A DNA stretch of 23,778 nucleotides, taken from positions 1-23,778 of the IMG/VR virus record IMGVR_UViG_3300021957_006654; one strand, written 5' to 3'. The stretch is from a virus. The translations under genes and the position numbers were made by a program. Shown in pieces: positions 1 to 8,071 of the stretch (the first letter of the stretch is position 1; each line of letters opens with the position of its first letter). The notes under the pieces are model-generated. The model ran no database searches, was not told the DNA's origin, and saw nothing but the letters and a program-made list of their open reading frames with translations.

Positions 1-1962
1 AGAATATTAGGTGGACCATTCACTAAAGGAGTATCAGAAATTTTAGATGCTAGGAATAAACTACTAAGTTTACAGAGCGGTAGAGAAGATTCTCAATTAG
101 TTTACCTTAATAGTAACCATTCCTGGATAAAATTATCCTCTGCTGTTAATACAGAAGACGGTAACGACTTAGCTAAGAATAATGTATTACTAGGAGGCAC
201 ACTCTACAATCAAACCATAAGACAGGGATTCAGACCAGGACAAGAAGATAGTTCCTATGAAATAAGTCCAGAGTTTGGTTTTATACCTATGCCTGGATTA
301 GATAGCCTAATTGTACAGTCAAAAAATGTTTTCGGATCTATAAAAGCAGCATCTGTAGAATTTAAAGCAAATTCTCCTACTCAACTCAGTAATTTAGAAT
401 CTTTATTTTTAAGACCAGGATTTTCTATATTAGTAGAATGGGGAAATTCACATTATGTTGATAAAGATGGCAACATCTCTTCTGTAATAGAGACTGTTGG
501 TGATGATGTATACTTTAAAGGTAATGACCCTGTACAGATACAAGATAAAATAGAAAAATTAAAAGTTGATCAAAATTATGCTTACGATGGAATGTTCGGG
601 ACAATCAAAAACTTTACATGGTCTTATGCAAAAAATGGAGAATATGACTGTAAAGTCGATATTATTTCTAAAGGTGAGTTAGTTGAATCTATAAAATCTT
701 TAATATTTGTTAATACAGATAAAGATGAAGCTGCAGAAGAAGGAGACAGATCACAAATTGGAACATCTCTAGAAGAGTTACTAGAAGAAATAAAAAACTA
801 CAGAAAAGAAGGTAAGTTTATACCTTCTAAAAGCAAAGAGTTACATGATAAAATTGTAGAAGAGACTGGTGAGTTAAAAATAATATCACATAAAGTAGAC
901 GCAAAAGAAAGTACTGAGATAAATAAATTTTTCTACTTACCACTTTCACAGATACTATCTGCTATAAATCAATCTTTAATGATTAGATCTACAGATAATA
1001 AGCATATTGTTAAATTTAAAACTGTGAAAGGAGAAGACGATACCCAACCTTATGTTACATTTCCAGAACATTTTATGTTGGACCCAGAAATTGGATTTTT
1101 ACCAGGCAAGGCATACTCTTTCCAAGGAGAAGAAAATCCTTCAGACTCAATGTTAGATATAAATGTGAATATCGACTTAGTTTTAAGTATATTAGATGGT
1201 TTTAAAAACAGTTCTGATAAAGAAAAAACTACAGTTTTTCATTTAGTTAAATCAATTTTAAATAATTTAAATGAAAATGCAGGAGGAGTTAACAATTTCG
1301 ACATACACTATGAAGATAGTAATTTTACCTACTACGTTGTCGATAGAGATTTACCACCAGAAGCTACAGAAATAGATGTAATAGGATTAGGATCTTCTGT
1401 TTTAGATCTTTCTTTAGGTAGTAAGCTTTCTAACAGAATAGCTAGTTTTGTAGCTGTAGCAGCACAAGTATCTAGAACAGATGTAGGAGAGGATATGCTA
1501 TCAATGCAAAAATGGAATGATGGATTAATTGATAGATTTTATCCTACTAAATTTATAAGAGATGAAAAAATTCCTGTATCTACAGAAGAAACCACTAATA
1601 CAGTTTTAGAAGAATTTAAAAAAGATATAGAGAAGGATGATAATGAAACATATGTGGAAGGGAGTAAGTCTATGAAATCATTAAAAGCTACACATACAAA
1701 ACAAACAGTAGCAGCGTTAACAAAATATAAAACAGATAGAAAAGAACCTTTACCGGGAATTATACCTTTAGAATTAAATATAGAACTTAAAGGTATAAGC
1801 GGATTAAAAGTTGGACAGGGATTAAAAATTTCTAATGAAATACTACCTGAAAGGTATAAAGAAATAACTGGATTTATAATCACAGGTATAGAGCAACAGT
1901 TTACAGAAAATTTATGGACCACTAAATTAACAAGTCAAATGTTTATCATACCTAAGAACTAA
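1..1962 (+). CDS. Virion structural protein, baseplate-hub-like (5' truncated)
   Basis: The frame is open from base 1, so the gene begins upstream; 653 codons are visible. I see no enzymatic motif. The early part carries the pattern LFLRPGFSILVEWG (near residues 135-148 of the visible part), which I associate with structural proteins of contractile-tailed phages. The C-terminus (LKVGQGLKISNEILP followed by a GFIITGIEQQ-type strand and WTTKLTSQ) resembles the last beta domain of baseplate hub proteins (gpD/gp27-like). The middle is rich in Lys and Glu. The next gene starts two bases after the stop, and replication genes follow, so this is probably the end of a structural block. The family call is inference from pattern memory; the specific hub role is uncertain. 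An internal ATG at 289 is not the likely start because homologous-looking sequence precedes it. Confidence 0.55.
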   Translation, partial: RILGGPFTKGVSEILDARNKLLSLQSGREDSQLVYLNSNHSWIKLSSAVNTEDGNDLAKNNVLLGGTLYNQTIRQGFRPGQEDSSYEISPEFGFIPMPGLDSLIVQSKNVFGSIKAASVEFKANSPTQLSNLESLFLRPGFSILVEWGNSHYVDKDGNISSVIETVGDDVYFKGNDPVQIQDKIEKLKVDQNYAYDGMFGTIKNFTWSYAKNGEYDCKVDIISKGELVESIKSLIFVNTDKDEAAEEGDRSQIGTSLEELLEEIKNYRKEGKFIPSKSKELHDKIVEETGELKIISHKVDAKESTEINKFFYLPLSQILSAINQSLMIRSTDNKHIVKFKTVKGEDDTQPYVTFPEHFMLDPEIGFLPGKAYSFQGEENPSDSMLDINVNIDLVLSILDGFKNSSDKEKTTVFHLVKSILNNLNENAGGVNNFDIHYEDSNFTYYVVDRDLPPEATEIDVIGLGSSVLDLSLGSKLSNRIASFVAVAAQVSRTDVGEDMLSMQKWNDGLIDRFYPTKFIRDEKIPVSTEETTNTVLEEFKKDIEKDDNETYVEGSKSMKSLKATHTKQTVAALTKYKTDRKEPLPGIIPLELNIELKGISGLKVGQGLKISNEILPERYKEITGFIITGIEQQFTENLWTTKLTSQMFIIPKN

Positions 1963-1964
1963 TT

Positions 1965-2489
1965 ATGTATTTACCTAAATCAAAATATAGTAGTACAAAA
2001 TATACTAACGGTAAGGATTACGTCACAGAAGACGGTAAATACTATACAGGTCCGTACTTTATTACATACAACGATAAGTTCTATACTGGGAATAAACCTT
2101 CTAAAAATGCAAAAGAGCTAAGAAGATTAGATGATAAATTAATATTTGCTAATTTTGTTGGTGAACATATACAGCCAACTTCTAAAGATTTTGAAAGAGG
2201 GTATGTAGTAAGATATTTTTCTCAAGATACTAGAACTAAAGAAGTTATTGAAACTAAAAAACAAAGACACGTAGGATTATCACAGTATAATTATATTGAA
2301 AGCCTTAATTTTAAATGGGACTTAACCCAACCAGCTTACGATATAGTAAAAGAAGATTACGTCTATAGTGGTAGTATAACTAGAAATAAAAATATGACCA
2401 TAGAAGCTGATAAACAAATGAAAGGAATCTCATTAATACTAAAAGATCCCTCAGAGTTTGTTATTACGAATAAAAATCGTATATTATAA
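1965..2489 (+). CDS. Unknown phage protein, probably virion-associated
   Basis: 174 residues starting with ATG two bases after the upstream stop. The N-terminal third has a duplicated aromatic motif, KYYTGPYF (about residues 26-33) and KFYTGNKP (about 38-45), which I have seen in phage proteins of unknown function. The remainder is rich in Tyr, Lys and charged residues, with no signal peptide, membrane segment or catalytic motif that I recognise. Tight coupling to the hub-like gene suggests a structural or assembly role, such as a tail or baseplate accessory, but this is inference from position only. Confidence 0.6.
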   Translation: MYLPKSKYSSTKYTNGKDYVTEDGKYYTGPYFITYNDKFYTGNKPSKNAKELRRLDDKLIFANFVGEHIQPTSKDFERGYVVRYFSQDTRTKEVIETKKQRHVGLSQYNYIESLNFKWDLTQPAYDIVKEDYVYSGSITRNKNMTIEADKQMKGISLILKDPSEFVITNKNRIL

Positions 2490-2503
2490 GAAAGGTTTCA
2501 TAA

Positions 2504-3829
2504 GTGTTTTATATAGTTGAAAAAGAATCTAAGTTATTAAACTTAGAAAAGTTATCGAAATTAGGGTTATATGTAGATGTTATAAGTTCAAATGATCTTT
2601 ATCATCAAAAGCTTACAAAAACAGTAGCAGTATACATTAGACCTGTACATTCTAAGCATGGATTTATTATACCTGTCAGTCACGATGAAGGATTGAATGT
2701 ATCTAAAGAACGTGTCTACCAAATTTTATTATCTGCTAGTACACTTTATACCTTAAATAAAAAGAACCTTCTCTATCACTTTAATCTACAAGAAGCCATA
2801 GACTTATCGTTAGTCTATAGTATGACAAACTACGATAGATTAGAATATTCTAGAGAGACTACTACATTAAATTATTTTTATAACAGATATAATAGTTTTG
2901 AACATATAAATCAGTTAATTCCATTATCTAAATTATATGAAAGTTGTGAAAAAGTATATGAAAAAGTTAAAGATGTAGTAGATTATAACATACCTGAAGG
3001 ATTTGATTTCTATAATAAAACTGCTACTAATGTATTTTTTCTACTAGAACAAGCTGGATTAGGTATTTTTTATGAAAATTTTAATAAAATGTTTAAACCT
3101 CGTAACCCGAGGTACAATACAATAGATAATACAGTACTAACCTCATATAACTTATACAATGTTACTTCTAGACCTACTAATGCTTTTAACAGCGTTAATT
3201 TCGCTGCAATACCTAAGGGAAGGGACTATAGATCCTGCTTTCGGCCGCAAGGAGACTATTTTGTCGAGTTGGATTTTGACGGGTATCACCTGCGTTTACT
3301 TTGTGATCAGATTAATTACCCTCTTACAAATGAATCAGCTCATACTCAGTTAGCAAAACAATATTTTAATAAAGAAGAAATCACAGAAGATGAATATGAT
3401 AAAGCAAAACAAATTAACTTTCACGCAATTTATGGAAAGATACCAGAAAAATATGCTTTCCTTGAAATTTTTACAAAGATCAATGACTATATCAAAGATC
3501 TGTGGGAAAGATACGAAAATGACGGAAGAGTCTTGGCGCCTATTAGTGGAAAACCATTCACAAGAGGGTTAAAAGACATGAATCCACAAAAATTAATGAA
3601 TTATATCATGCAATCGCTTGAAACTTCAAGAAATATTCTTATATTAAAAGAAGTACTAGGCTACTTAAAAAATAAGAAAACTAAGTTAGTCTTGTATACA
3701 TACGATGCATTATTATTTGACTTTCATAAGGAAGACGGAAAAGAAACATTAGAAGAACTAAAGGAGATACTGGAATCAGGGGGTAAGTACCCAATAAAAT
3801 TTAAATATTCAAAAGACCTTAGTTTATAA
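2504..3829 (+). CDS. Short divergent family A DNA polymerase
   Basis: 441 residues, GTG start with AAAGGTT seven bases upstream. The C-terminal half has the three family A (Pol I/T7) polymerase motifs in order. Motif A is D257-F-D-G-Y-H262-L-R264. Motif B (O helix) is K302-Q-I-N-F306-H-A-I-Y310-G311, matching the K-x3-F-x3-Y-G spacing. Motif C is Y-T-Y-D401-A. The two metal-binding Asp are therefore present. The N-terminal half looks like a worn-down exonuclease fold: I see no DxE or other acidic set, so proofreading is probably absent. The steric-gate Glu of motif A is His262, and the usual O-helix Arg (four residues before Lys302) is Tyr298. The protein is much shorter than typical Pol I (about 600-900 residues). 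It sits just before gp32 and the other replication genes, so it is probably the replicative or an accessory polymerase. Confidence 0.7.
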   Translation: MFYIVEKESKLLNLEKLSKLGLYVDVISSNDLYHQKLTKTVAVYIRPVHSKHGFIIPVSHDEGLNVSKERVYQILLSASTLYTLNKKNLLYHFNLQEAIDLSLVYSMTNYDRLEYSRETTTLNYFYNRYNSFEHINQLIPLSKLYESCEKVYEKVKDVVDYNIPEGFDFYNKTATNVFFLLEQAGLGIFYENFNKMFKPRNPRYNTIDNTVLTSYNLYNVTSRPTNAFNSVNFAAIPKGRDYRSCFRPQGDYFVELDFDGYHLRLLCDQINYPLTNESAHTQLAKQYFNKEEITEDEYDKAKQINFHAIYGKIPEKYAFLEIFTKINDYIKDLWERYENDGRVLAPISGKPFTRGLKDMNPQKLMNYIMQSLETSRNILILKEVLGYLKNKKTKLVLYTYDALLFDFHKEDGKETLEELKEILESGGKYPIKFKYSKDLSL

Positions 3830-3848
3830 AACGAAAACATATTTATAA

Positions 3849-4307
3849 ATGATAGAACAACAAGTTATAGCGGCGTTCGATTACGACATTGAACCGTTAG
3901 ATTTATACGACGATATGAGCAACAAACTTTTCTGTACTTTTGCTACTGAAGAGACTTTAGAAGGAGTCTTAGAAGAGATTCAAGAAAGGTATAAAATAAT
4001 CTACAACAAAATTTTCGTACTATATTCAAAATCGCAAGAGGAATATATATGTACCTATAATGTTGACTTTGGAAACGTAGGAACGTTTTTAGAGAATACT
4101 ATTTTAGTGCATAGAAAGAAAGAATCTAACACATTATATACAATCAACGCATTAAACACTTTAATTAAAGAACTTAATGAAGGTGTATTAGATACAAATT
4201 ACCGCATCAACTGGACAGATTATAGAAATTGCATTCTATTAACTAAAGGTCCGGAACTCAAAAGAGTGAACACAAAACTTTATAAGATTATAGAGTTGGA
4301 GAACTGA
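3849..4307 (+). CDS. Unknown phage protein upstream of gp32
   Basis: 152 residues, ATG start. No recognised domain, signal peptide or membrane segment. The protein is acidic and helical in the first half (a Glu-rich stretch around residues 33-47), and ends with a patterned region containing TLYTINALNTLIKELN and a WTDYRN motif. It lies between the polymerase and the promoter-driven gp32 gene, so a replication-linked role (small regulator or accessory factor) is possible. I cannot name a function. Confidence 0.6.
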   Translation: MIEQQVIAAFDYDIEPLDLYDDMSNKLFCTFATEETLEGVLEEIQERYKIIYNKIFVLYSKSQEEYICTYNVDFGNVGTFLENTILVHRKKESNTLYTINALNTLIKELNEGVLDTNYRINWTDYRNCILLTKGPELKRVNTKLYKIIELEN

Positions 4308-4313
4308 TAAAAA

Positions 4314-4345
4314 GTTCTTATATTATTAGTAATAAGTTATAAATT
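4314..4345 (+). promoter_or_regulatory. Promoter for the gp32 gene
   Basis: GTTC at 4314-4317, preceded by AAAAA, then exactly 20 bases, then TATAAATT at 4338-4345. The same layout (AAAAAGTTG-N20-TATATTWA) precedes nrdB, the 12713 gene and the 19951 gene, and with a 19-base spacer the 17516 gene. It resembles the Bacteroidota primary sigma consensus (TTTG at -33, TAnnTTTG at -7). Transcription would start about 8 bases before the gp32 ATG, giving a very short AU-only leader. A 13-base perfect palindrome (TTATTAGTAATAA, 4323-4335) lies in the spacer and could be an operator. Confidence 0.55.
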
Positions 4346-4357
4346 AAAATTAGTTAT

Positions 4358-5146
4358 ATGGATTTAAATGCTATACGCGCAAAGCTTGATTCGTTAAATA
4401 GTAGCGGTCAGCAAAGAGAAAAAACGGATTATTCCACAATTTTTTGGAAACCACAACTGGGCAAACAAACAGTAAGGATTGTACCTTCTGTATATGACCC
4501 TGCATTCCCTTTTAAGGAATTAAAATTTCATTACGGTATTGGAAAATACCCTATGGTTGCATTATCAAACTTTGGTAAACAAGACCCTATTGAAGAGTTT
4601 GTAAAAGAACTTAAGAAAACCTCAGATAAAGACAATTGGTCATTAGCTGGTAAGATATCACCTAAGACTAGAATCTTTGCTCCTGTTGTAGTAAGAGGAG
4701 AAGAAGATAAAGGAGTTAGATTATGGGGATTCGGAATTACTATCTATAAAGCATTACTTGCTTTAGCAGAAGATGAAGATGTAGGTGACTTTACTGACGT
4801 TATAAACGGATGGGATTTAGTAGTAGAACAGAGAGAAGGTAATCCTTATCCTGAAACTACTGTTAGAATTAAACCTAAACAAACCGCTTTATCAGATAAT
4901 AACGATTCAGTAGATACTTGGTTAAAAACTCAACCTAACCCAGTAGAAGTACATACTCAGTATGATTACGACTTTATTAAGAAGCAATTACAGAACTATC
5001 TTAATCCAGGATCAGCAGAAGAAGCTGCTCCAGCTGCAGGAGCTGAAACTCCAGCTGCACCAGCCAAAACAGACTTTACTTTAGAGACAGCAACTGCTGA
5101 TAATAAAGACACGGTAAGTAAATTTGATGATTTATTTAACGAATAA
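4358..5146 (+). CDS. 32: gp32-like single-stranded DNA-binding protein
   Basis: 262 residues. It coats single-stranded DNA during replication and recombination. The core contains patterns typical of T4-type gp32: FWKPQLGKQTVRIVP (about 30-44), FPFKELKFHYGIGKYP (about 51-66), then RIFAPVVVRGEE and the VRLWGFG strand. An Ala/Pro-rich linker (about residues 220-240) leads to an acidic tail ending SKFDDLFNE, as expected for the protein-recruitment tail of gp32. T4 gp32 binds zinc through one His and three Cys; this protein contains no cysteine at all, so it cannot use that site. It is slightly shorter than T4 gp32 (301). It has its own promoter, and uvsX follows two bases after the stop. Confidence 0.9.
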   Translation: MDLNAIRAKLDSLNSSGQQREKTDYSTIFWKPQLGKQTVRIVPSVYDPAFPFKELKFHYGIGKYPMVALSNFGKQDPIEEFVKELKKTSDKDNWSLAGKISPKTRIFAPVVVRGEEDKGVRLWGFGITIYKALLALAEDEDVGDFTDVINGWDLVVEQREGNPYPETTVRIKPKQTALSDNNDSVDTWLKTQPNPVEVHTQYDYDFIKKQLQNYLNPGSAEEAAPAAGAETPAAPAKTDFTLETATADNKDTVSKFDDLFNE

Positions 5147-5148
5147 GA

Positions 5149-6222
5149 ATGGCAAATAAGAAAGAAGAAGTAAAAGCAAGAGCGACTGCTGCAGTACGCA
5201 AGTCGTTCAATCTATCAAATTTTAAACAGAAGAAAGGTTATTCTAACGCTTCTGTAAAATTTAAAGAACAAGGTTGGATACCACTATCTCAAGCCTTTCA
5301 GGATATTACATCTTTACCCGGTATTCCTACCGGACACATCACTCTATTGCGTGGACATAGTGATACGGGCAAGACAACTGCCCTACTAGAAGCTGCGGTG
5401 AATGCTCAAAAACAGGGCATTCTCCCAGTATTTATCGTTACTGAGATGAAATGGTCTTGGGAACACGCAAAAGAAATGGGATTACAGTTTGAAGAAGTTA
5501 AGGATAAAAATGGAACTGTTGTCGATTATGAAGGTCATTTTCTATATGCCGATAGAGGACAGTTAAATACTATAGAAGACGTAGCAGTCTATATGGCAGA
5601 CTTAATGGATGAACAAGCTAAAGGTAACTTGCCTTATGATATGTGTTTCTTCTGGGATAGTATAGGCTCAGTACCATGTGAACTATCAGTACGTTCTAAT
5701 AAGAACAATAATGAATGGAATGCAGGTGCAATGTCTACTCAGTTTGGTAATAACCTTAATCAAAAGATCTTATTATCTAGAAAAGAAAACTCACCCTATA
5801 CTAATACGTTAGTAGCTATCAATAAAGTATGGACTATGAAACCTGAATCGCCGATGGGTCAACCTAAGCTTCAAAATAAAGGTGGAATGTCTATGTGGTA
5901 TGATGCAACCTTAGTAGTTACCTTTGGTAACATTACCAATCCAGGTACATCTAAGATTAAAGCTATAAAAGACGGTATGCAAGTAGAGTTTGCTAAACGT
6001 ACTAATGTACAGATAGAGAAGAACCATATTGGAGGAGTGCAATCTAGAGGAAGAGTAGTTATGACTTCTCATGGATTTATACCAGACGATAAAAGACAAA
6101 TCGATAAGTATAAAGATGCTCATAAGGAACATTGGTTAAAATTAGTAGGTAGTTTAGACTTCGATCTTATCGAAGAAGGTGATCTGGAAGAAGATGTAAT
6201 AGCACCTAATTTATTAGACTAG
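5149..6222 (+). CDS. uvsX: UvsX-type RecA/Rad51 recombinase
   Basis: 357 residues. An ATP-dependent strand-exchange recombinase that loads on gp32-coated DNA and starts recombination-dependent replication. Walker A is G69-H-S-D-T-G-K75-T-T. The Walker B strand ends in FFWD170-S. The order of motifs, and the MKWSWE segment after the Walker A helix, fit phage UvsX rather than bacterial RecA. The C-terminus is acidic (LIEEGDLEEDVIAP). The N-terminus is basic (KKEEVKARATAAVRK), as expected for the polymerisation arm. It sits directly between gp32 and the 5' nuclease, and its stop codon overlaps the next GTG start by one base, so the three are translationally coupled. Confidence 0.9.
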   Translation: MANKKEEVKARATAAVRKSFNLSNFKQKKGYSNASVKFKEQGWIPLSQAFQDITSLPGIPTGHITLLRGHSDTGKTTALLEAAVNAQKQGILPVFIVTEMKWSWEHAKEMGLQFEEVKDKNGTVVDYEGHFLYADRGQLNTIEDVAVYMADLMDEQAKGNLPYDMCFFWDSIGSVPCELSVRSNKNNNEWNAGAMSTQFGNNLNQKILLSRKENSPYTNTLVAINKVWTMKPESPMGQPKLQNKGGMSMWYDATLVVTFGNITNPGTSKIKAIKDGMQVEFAKRTNVQIEKNHIGGVQSRGRVVMTSHGFIPDDKRQIDKYKDAHKEHWLKLVGSLDFDLIEEGDLEEDVIAPNLLD

Positions 6223-7235
6223 TGGCATATCAAAATATTCTAAAGAATTTAAAGGAGACCCCACCCCGAGCGTTAAACGATCACATTCTGATCGTTGATG
6301 CGATGAACACTCTAATTAGATCGTTCTCGCTGCTCAAAGCGATGAACCCATCAGGCTCCCATGTAGGTGGTCTGGTAGGGTTTCTTCGTTCTTTGGGGTA
6401 TGTTACTAGAATATTTGATCCAACAAGAGTTGTAGTTGTGTGGGACGGTAAAGGTGGATCAGGAAATAGGAAGAATATTGATCCTAACTATAAAGCACAA
6501 AGAGCTACCTCAAGAATTACCCATTGGGGTTTATACGATACCAAAGAAGAAGAGACTGAAGCACTAATAGGACAGTTATTTAGAACTCAAGATTATTTAG
6601 AGTGTTTACCAGTACAGCAAATGGTATTAGAAAAGTTAGAAGCCGATGATATAATGGCATATCTAGCTAAAAGAGCTTCATTAGCAGGTAAAAAAGTAAC
6701 AATTGTATCATCTGATAAAGACTTTTTACAGTTAGTAAATAATAATATAGAGGTATATGCTCCTGTTAAGAAGAAAACGTTTACAAAAGATAATATCTTT
6801 GAAGAGCTGAAGGTACTTCCTACAAACTATAATATAGTTAAAGCACTGTTAGGTGATAACTCAGATAACTTACAGGGGGTAAAAGGATTAGGTATTAAGA
6901 CTATTGTTTCTCAATTTCCTAAATTATTAACAGAAAAGACAGACTTAGAGTATGTTTATAAAGTAGCAGAAGAAAAATTAGATGAAAAGAAAATCTTTCC
7001 TAAAATTATTCATAACTGGGATAGAGTAGAGACTAATTTTAAGTTGATGGATCTACATAATACTGCATTAGATGATAAAGAAGTAGAGTATGTTGAAGAA
7101 ATATTAAAATCACCAATACCGGATTTACAGACAGGTGCATTTTTACATCATTTAGATCAAGATAAAATTGAAGGAGTTACAAAAAATACGGAAGGTTGGT
7201 TAGAAAACTTTAGAGGATTAACAACAGTAAAATGA
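6222..7235 (+). CDS. rnh: 5'-3' exonuclease/RNase H, FEN family
   Basis: 337 residues, GTG start overlapping the uvsX stop by one base. It removes RNA primers and flaps during lagging-strand synthesis, like T4 RNase H. The metal-binding acidic residues of the FEN family are visible in order: D26 (ILIVD26AMN), D75 (VVVVWD75G), E140-x-D142-D143, D165-x-D167 (SSDKDF), and D212-x2-D215 in the helix-three-turn-helix GDNSDNLQGVKGLG. Basic and aromatic residues between 80 and 105 (NRK, NYKAQR) match the substrate arch. All key acids are intact, so it should be active. It overlaps the next gene by four bases (ATGA). Confidence 0.88.
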   Translation: MAYQNILKNLKETPPRALNDHILIVDAMNTLIRSFSLLKAMNPSGSHVGGLVGFLRSLGYVTRIFDPTRVVVVWDGKGGSGNRKNIDPNYKAQRATSRITHWGLYDTKEEETEALIGQLFRTQDYLECLPVQQMVLEKLEADDIMAYLAKRASLAGKKVTIVSSDKDFLQLVNNNIEVYAPVKKKTFTKDNIFEELKVLPTNYNIVKALLGDNSDNLQGVKGLGIKTIVSQFPKLLTEKTDLEYVYKVAEEKLDEKKIFPKIIHNWDRVETNFKLMDLHNTALDDKEVEYVEEILKSPIPDLQTGAFLHHLDQDKIEGVTKNTEGWLENFRGLTTVK

Positions 7236-7648
7236 TTAAAGGAGTAGTAGCAGGTAATTTTGATGTGATACATCCAGGCTATATAGAAATGTTTAAAGAA
7301 TGTTCTAAGTACTGTACTCAGTTAATAGTATTTTTACATTCAGATCCTTCTATAGAGAGACCTGAAAAGTTAAAACCTATACTTTCGGTCGAAGAAAGAA
7401 AAGAAATATTACTTTCTATAAAGTATATTGATGATGTATACAGTTACACTTATGAAGTAGAATTATATGAACTTTTAAAATTAGGCAGTTTCGGTGTAAG
7501 GTTTTTAGGAGAAGATTATGTCGGTAAACCATATACAGGAGACGTTTTAAAAATACCAATACACTGGTTAGATAGAGGACATGGTTGGTCAACAACAAAA
7601 TATAAAAAATTAATAGCAGAAAGTTATGAAAAAAGCAATAATAGTTAG
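7232..7648 (+). CDS. Cytidylyltransferase-like nucleotidyltransferase (HPGY variant)
   Basis: 138 residues, ATGA overlap with the nuclease gene. It belongs to the HxGH nucleotidyltransferase superfamily, closest in pattern to TagD-like glycerol-3-phosphate cytidylyltransferases. The start is GVVAGNFDVIHPGYIEMF, with SVEERKEILLSIKYIDDV in the middle and the closing WSTTKYK motif that matches the usual ISTTxI signature. The second His of HxGH is Tyr (HPGY), which could weaken or retune catalysis. It would activate a small phosphate as a CDP or ADP derivative for glycan or surface chemistry; the substrate is unknown. A second member of the same superfamily overlaps its 3' end. Confidence 0.75.
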   Translation: MIKGVVAGNFDVIHPGYIEMFKECSKYCTQLIVFLHSDPSIERPEKLKPILSVEERKEILLSIKYIDDVYSYTYEVELYELLKLGSFGVRFLGEDYVGKPYTGDVLKIPIHWLDRGHGWSTTKYKKLIAESYEKSNNS

Positions 7649-8048
7649 CGGGTACTTTAACCCATTACACAAAGGTCATTTAGATTTATTTGAAAAAGCA
7701 AAAGAAATAGGTGACGCTCTCATAGTCATCGTTAATAACGATAAACAAAGAGAAATGAAAGGTTCTAAATTCTTTCAAGATGAAGAAGAAAGAGTTAGAA
7801 TTATAAGATCACTAAGCGTAGTTGATATGGCTTGGATTTCAATAGATAAAGATAGTACTCAAATCGAGACTTTAAAATGCATGTTTAATAAATTTCATGA
7901 GACTTATAAAATAGCTTTTGCTAACGGTGGAGATCAAAACAATGACACTATACCAGAAGCAAACATATGTAATCAGTATGGAATAGAGTTAATTGATGGA
8001 TTAGGAGATAAAATACAGTCTAGCAGTTGGTTGTTAGAAGAAAAATAA
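7626..8048 (+). CDS. HldE/RfaE-like nucleotidyltransferase
   Basis: 140 residues, starting inside the preceding gene (23-base overlap, different frame). The intact signature is HKGH in SGYFNPLHKGHLDLF. VVNM-type second strands are replaced by VIVNNDKQ, and a GGDQNNDTIPEANIC segment matches the GGDY..LPE region of the adenylyltransferase half of HldE. The ending IQSSSWLL stands where related enzymes have STTxL. Two tandem members with different signatures may act on different substrates or form a heterodimer. Placement inside the replication operon may be historical. The exact nucleotide and acceptor cannot be read from the sequence. Confidence 0.75.
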   Translation: MKKAIIVSGYFNPLHKGHLDLFEKAKEIGDALIVIVNNDKQREMKGSKFFQDEEERVRIIRSLSVVDMAWISIDKDSTQIETLKCMFNKFHETYKIAFANGGDQNNDTIPEANICNQYGIELIDGLGDKIQSSSWLLEEK

Positions 8049-8071
8049 TTATATTACAACAAAGGTTATAA

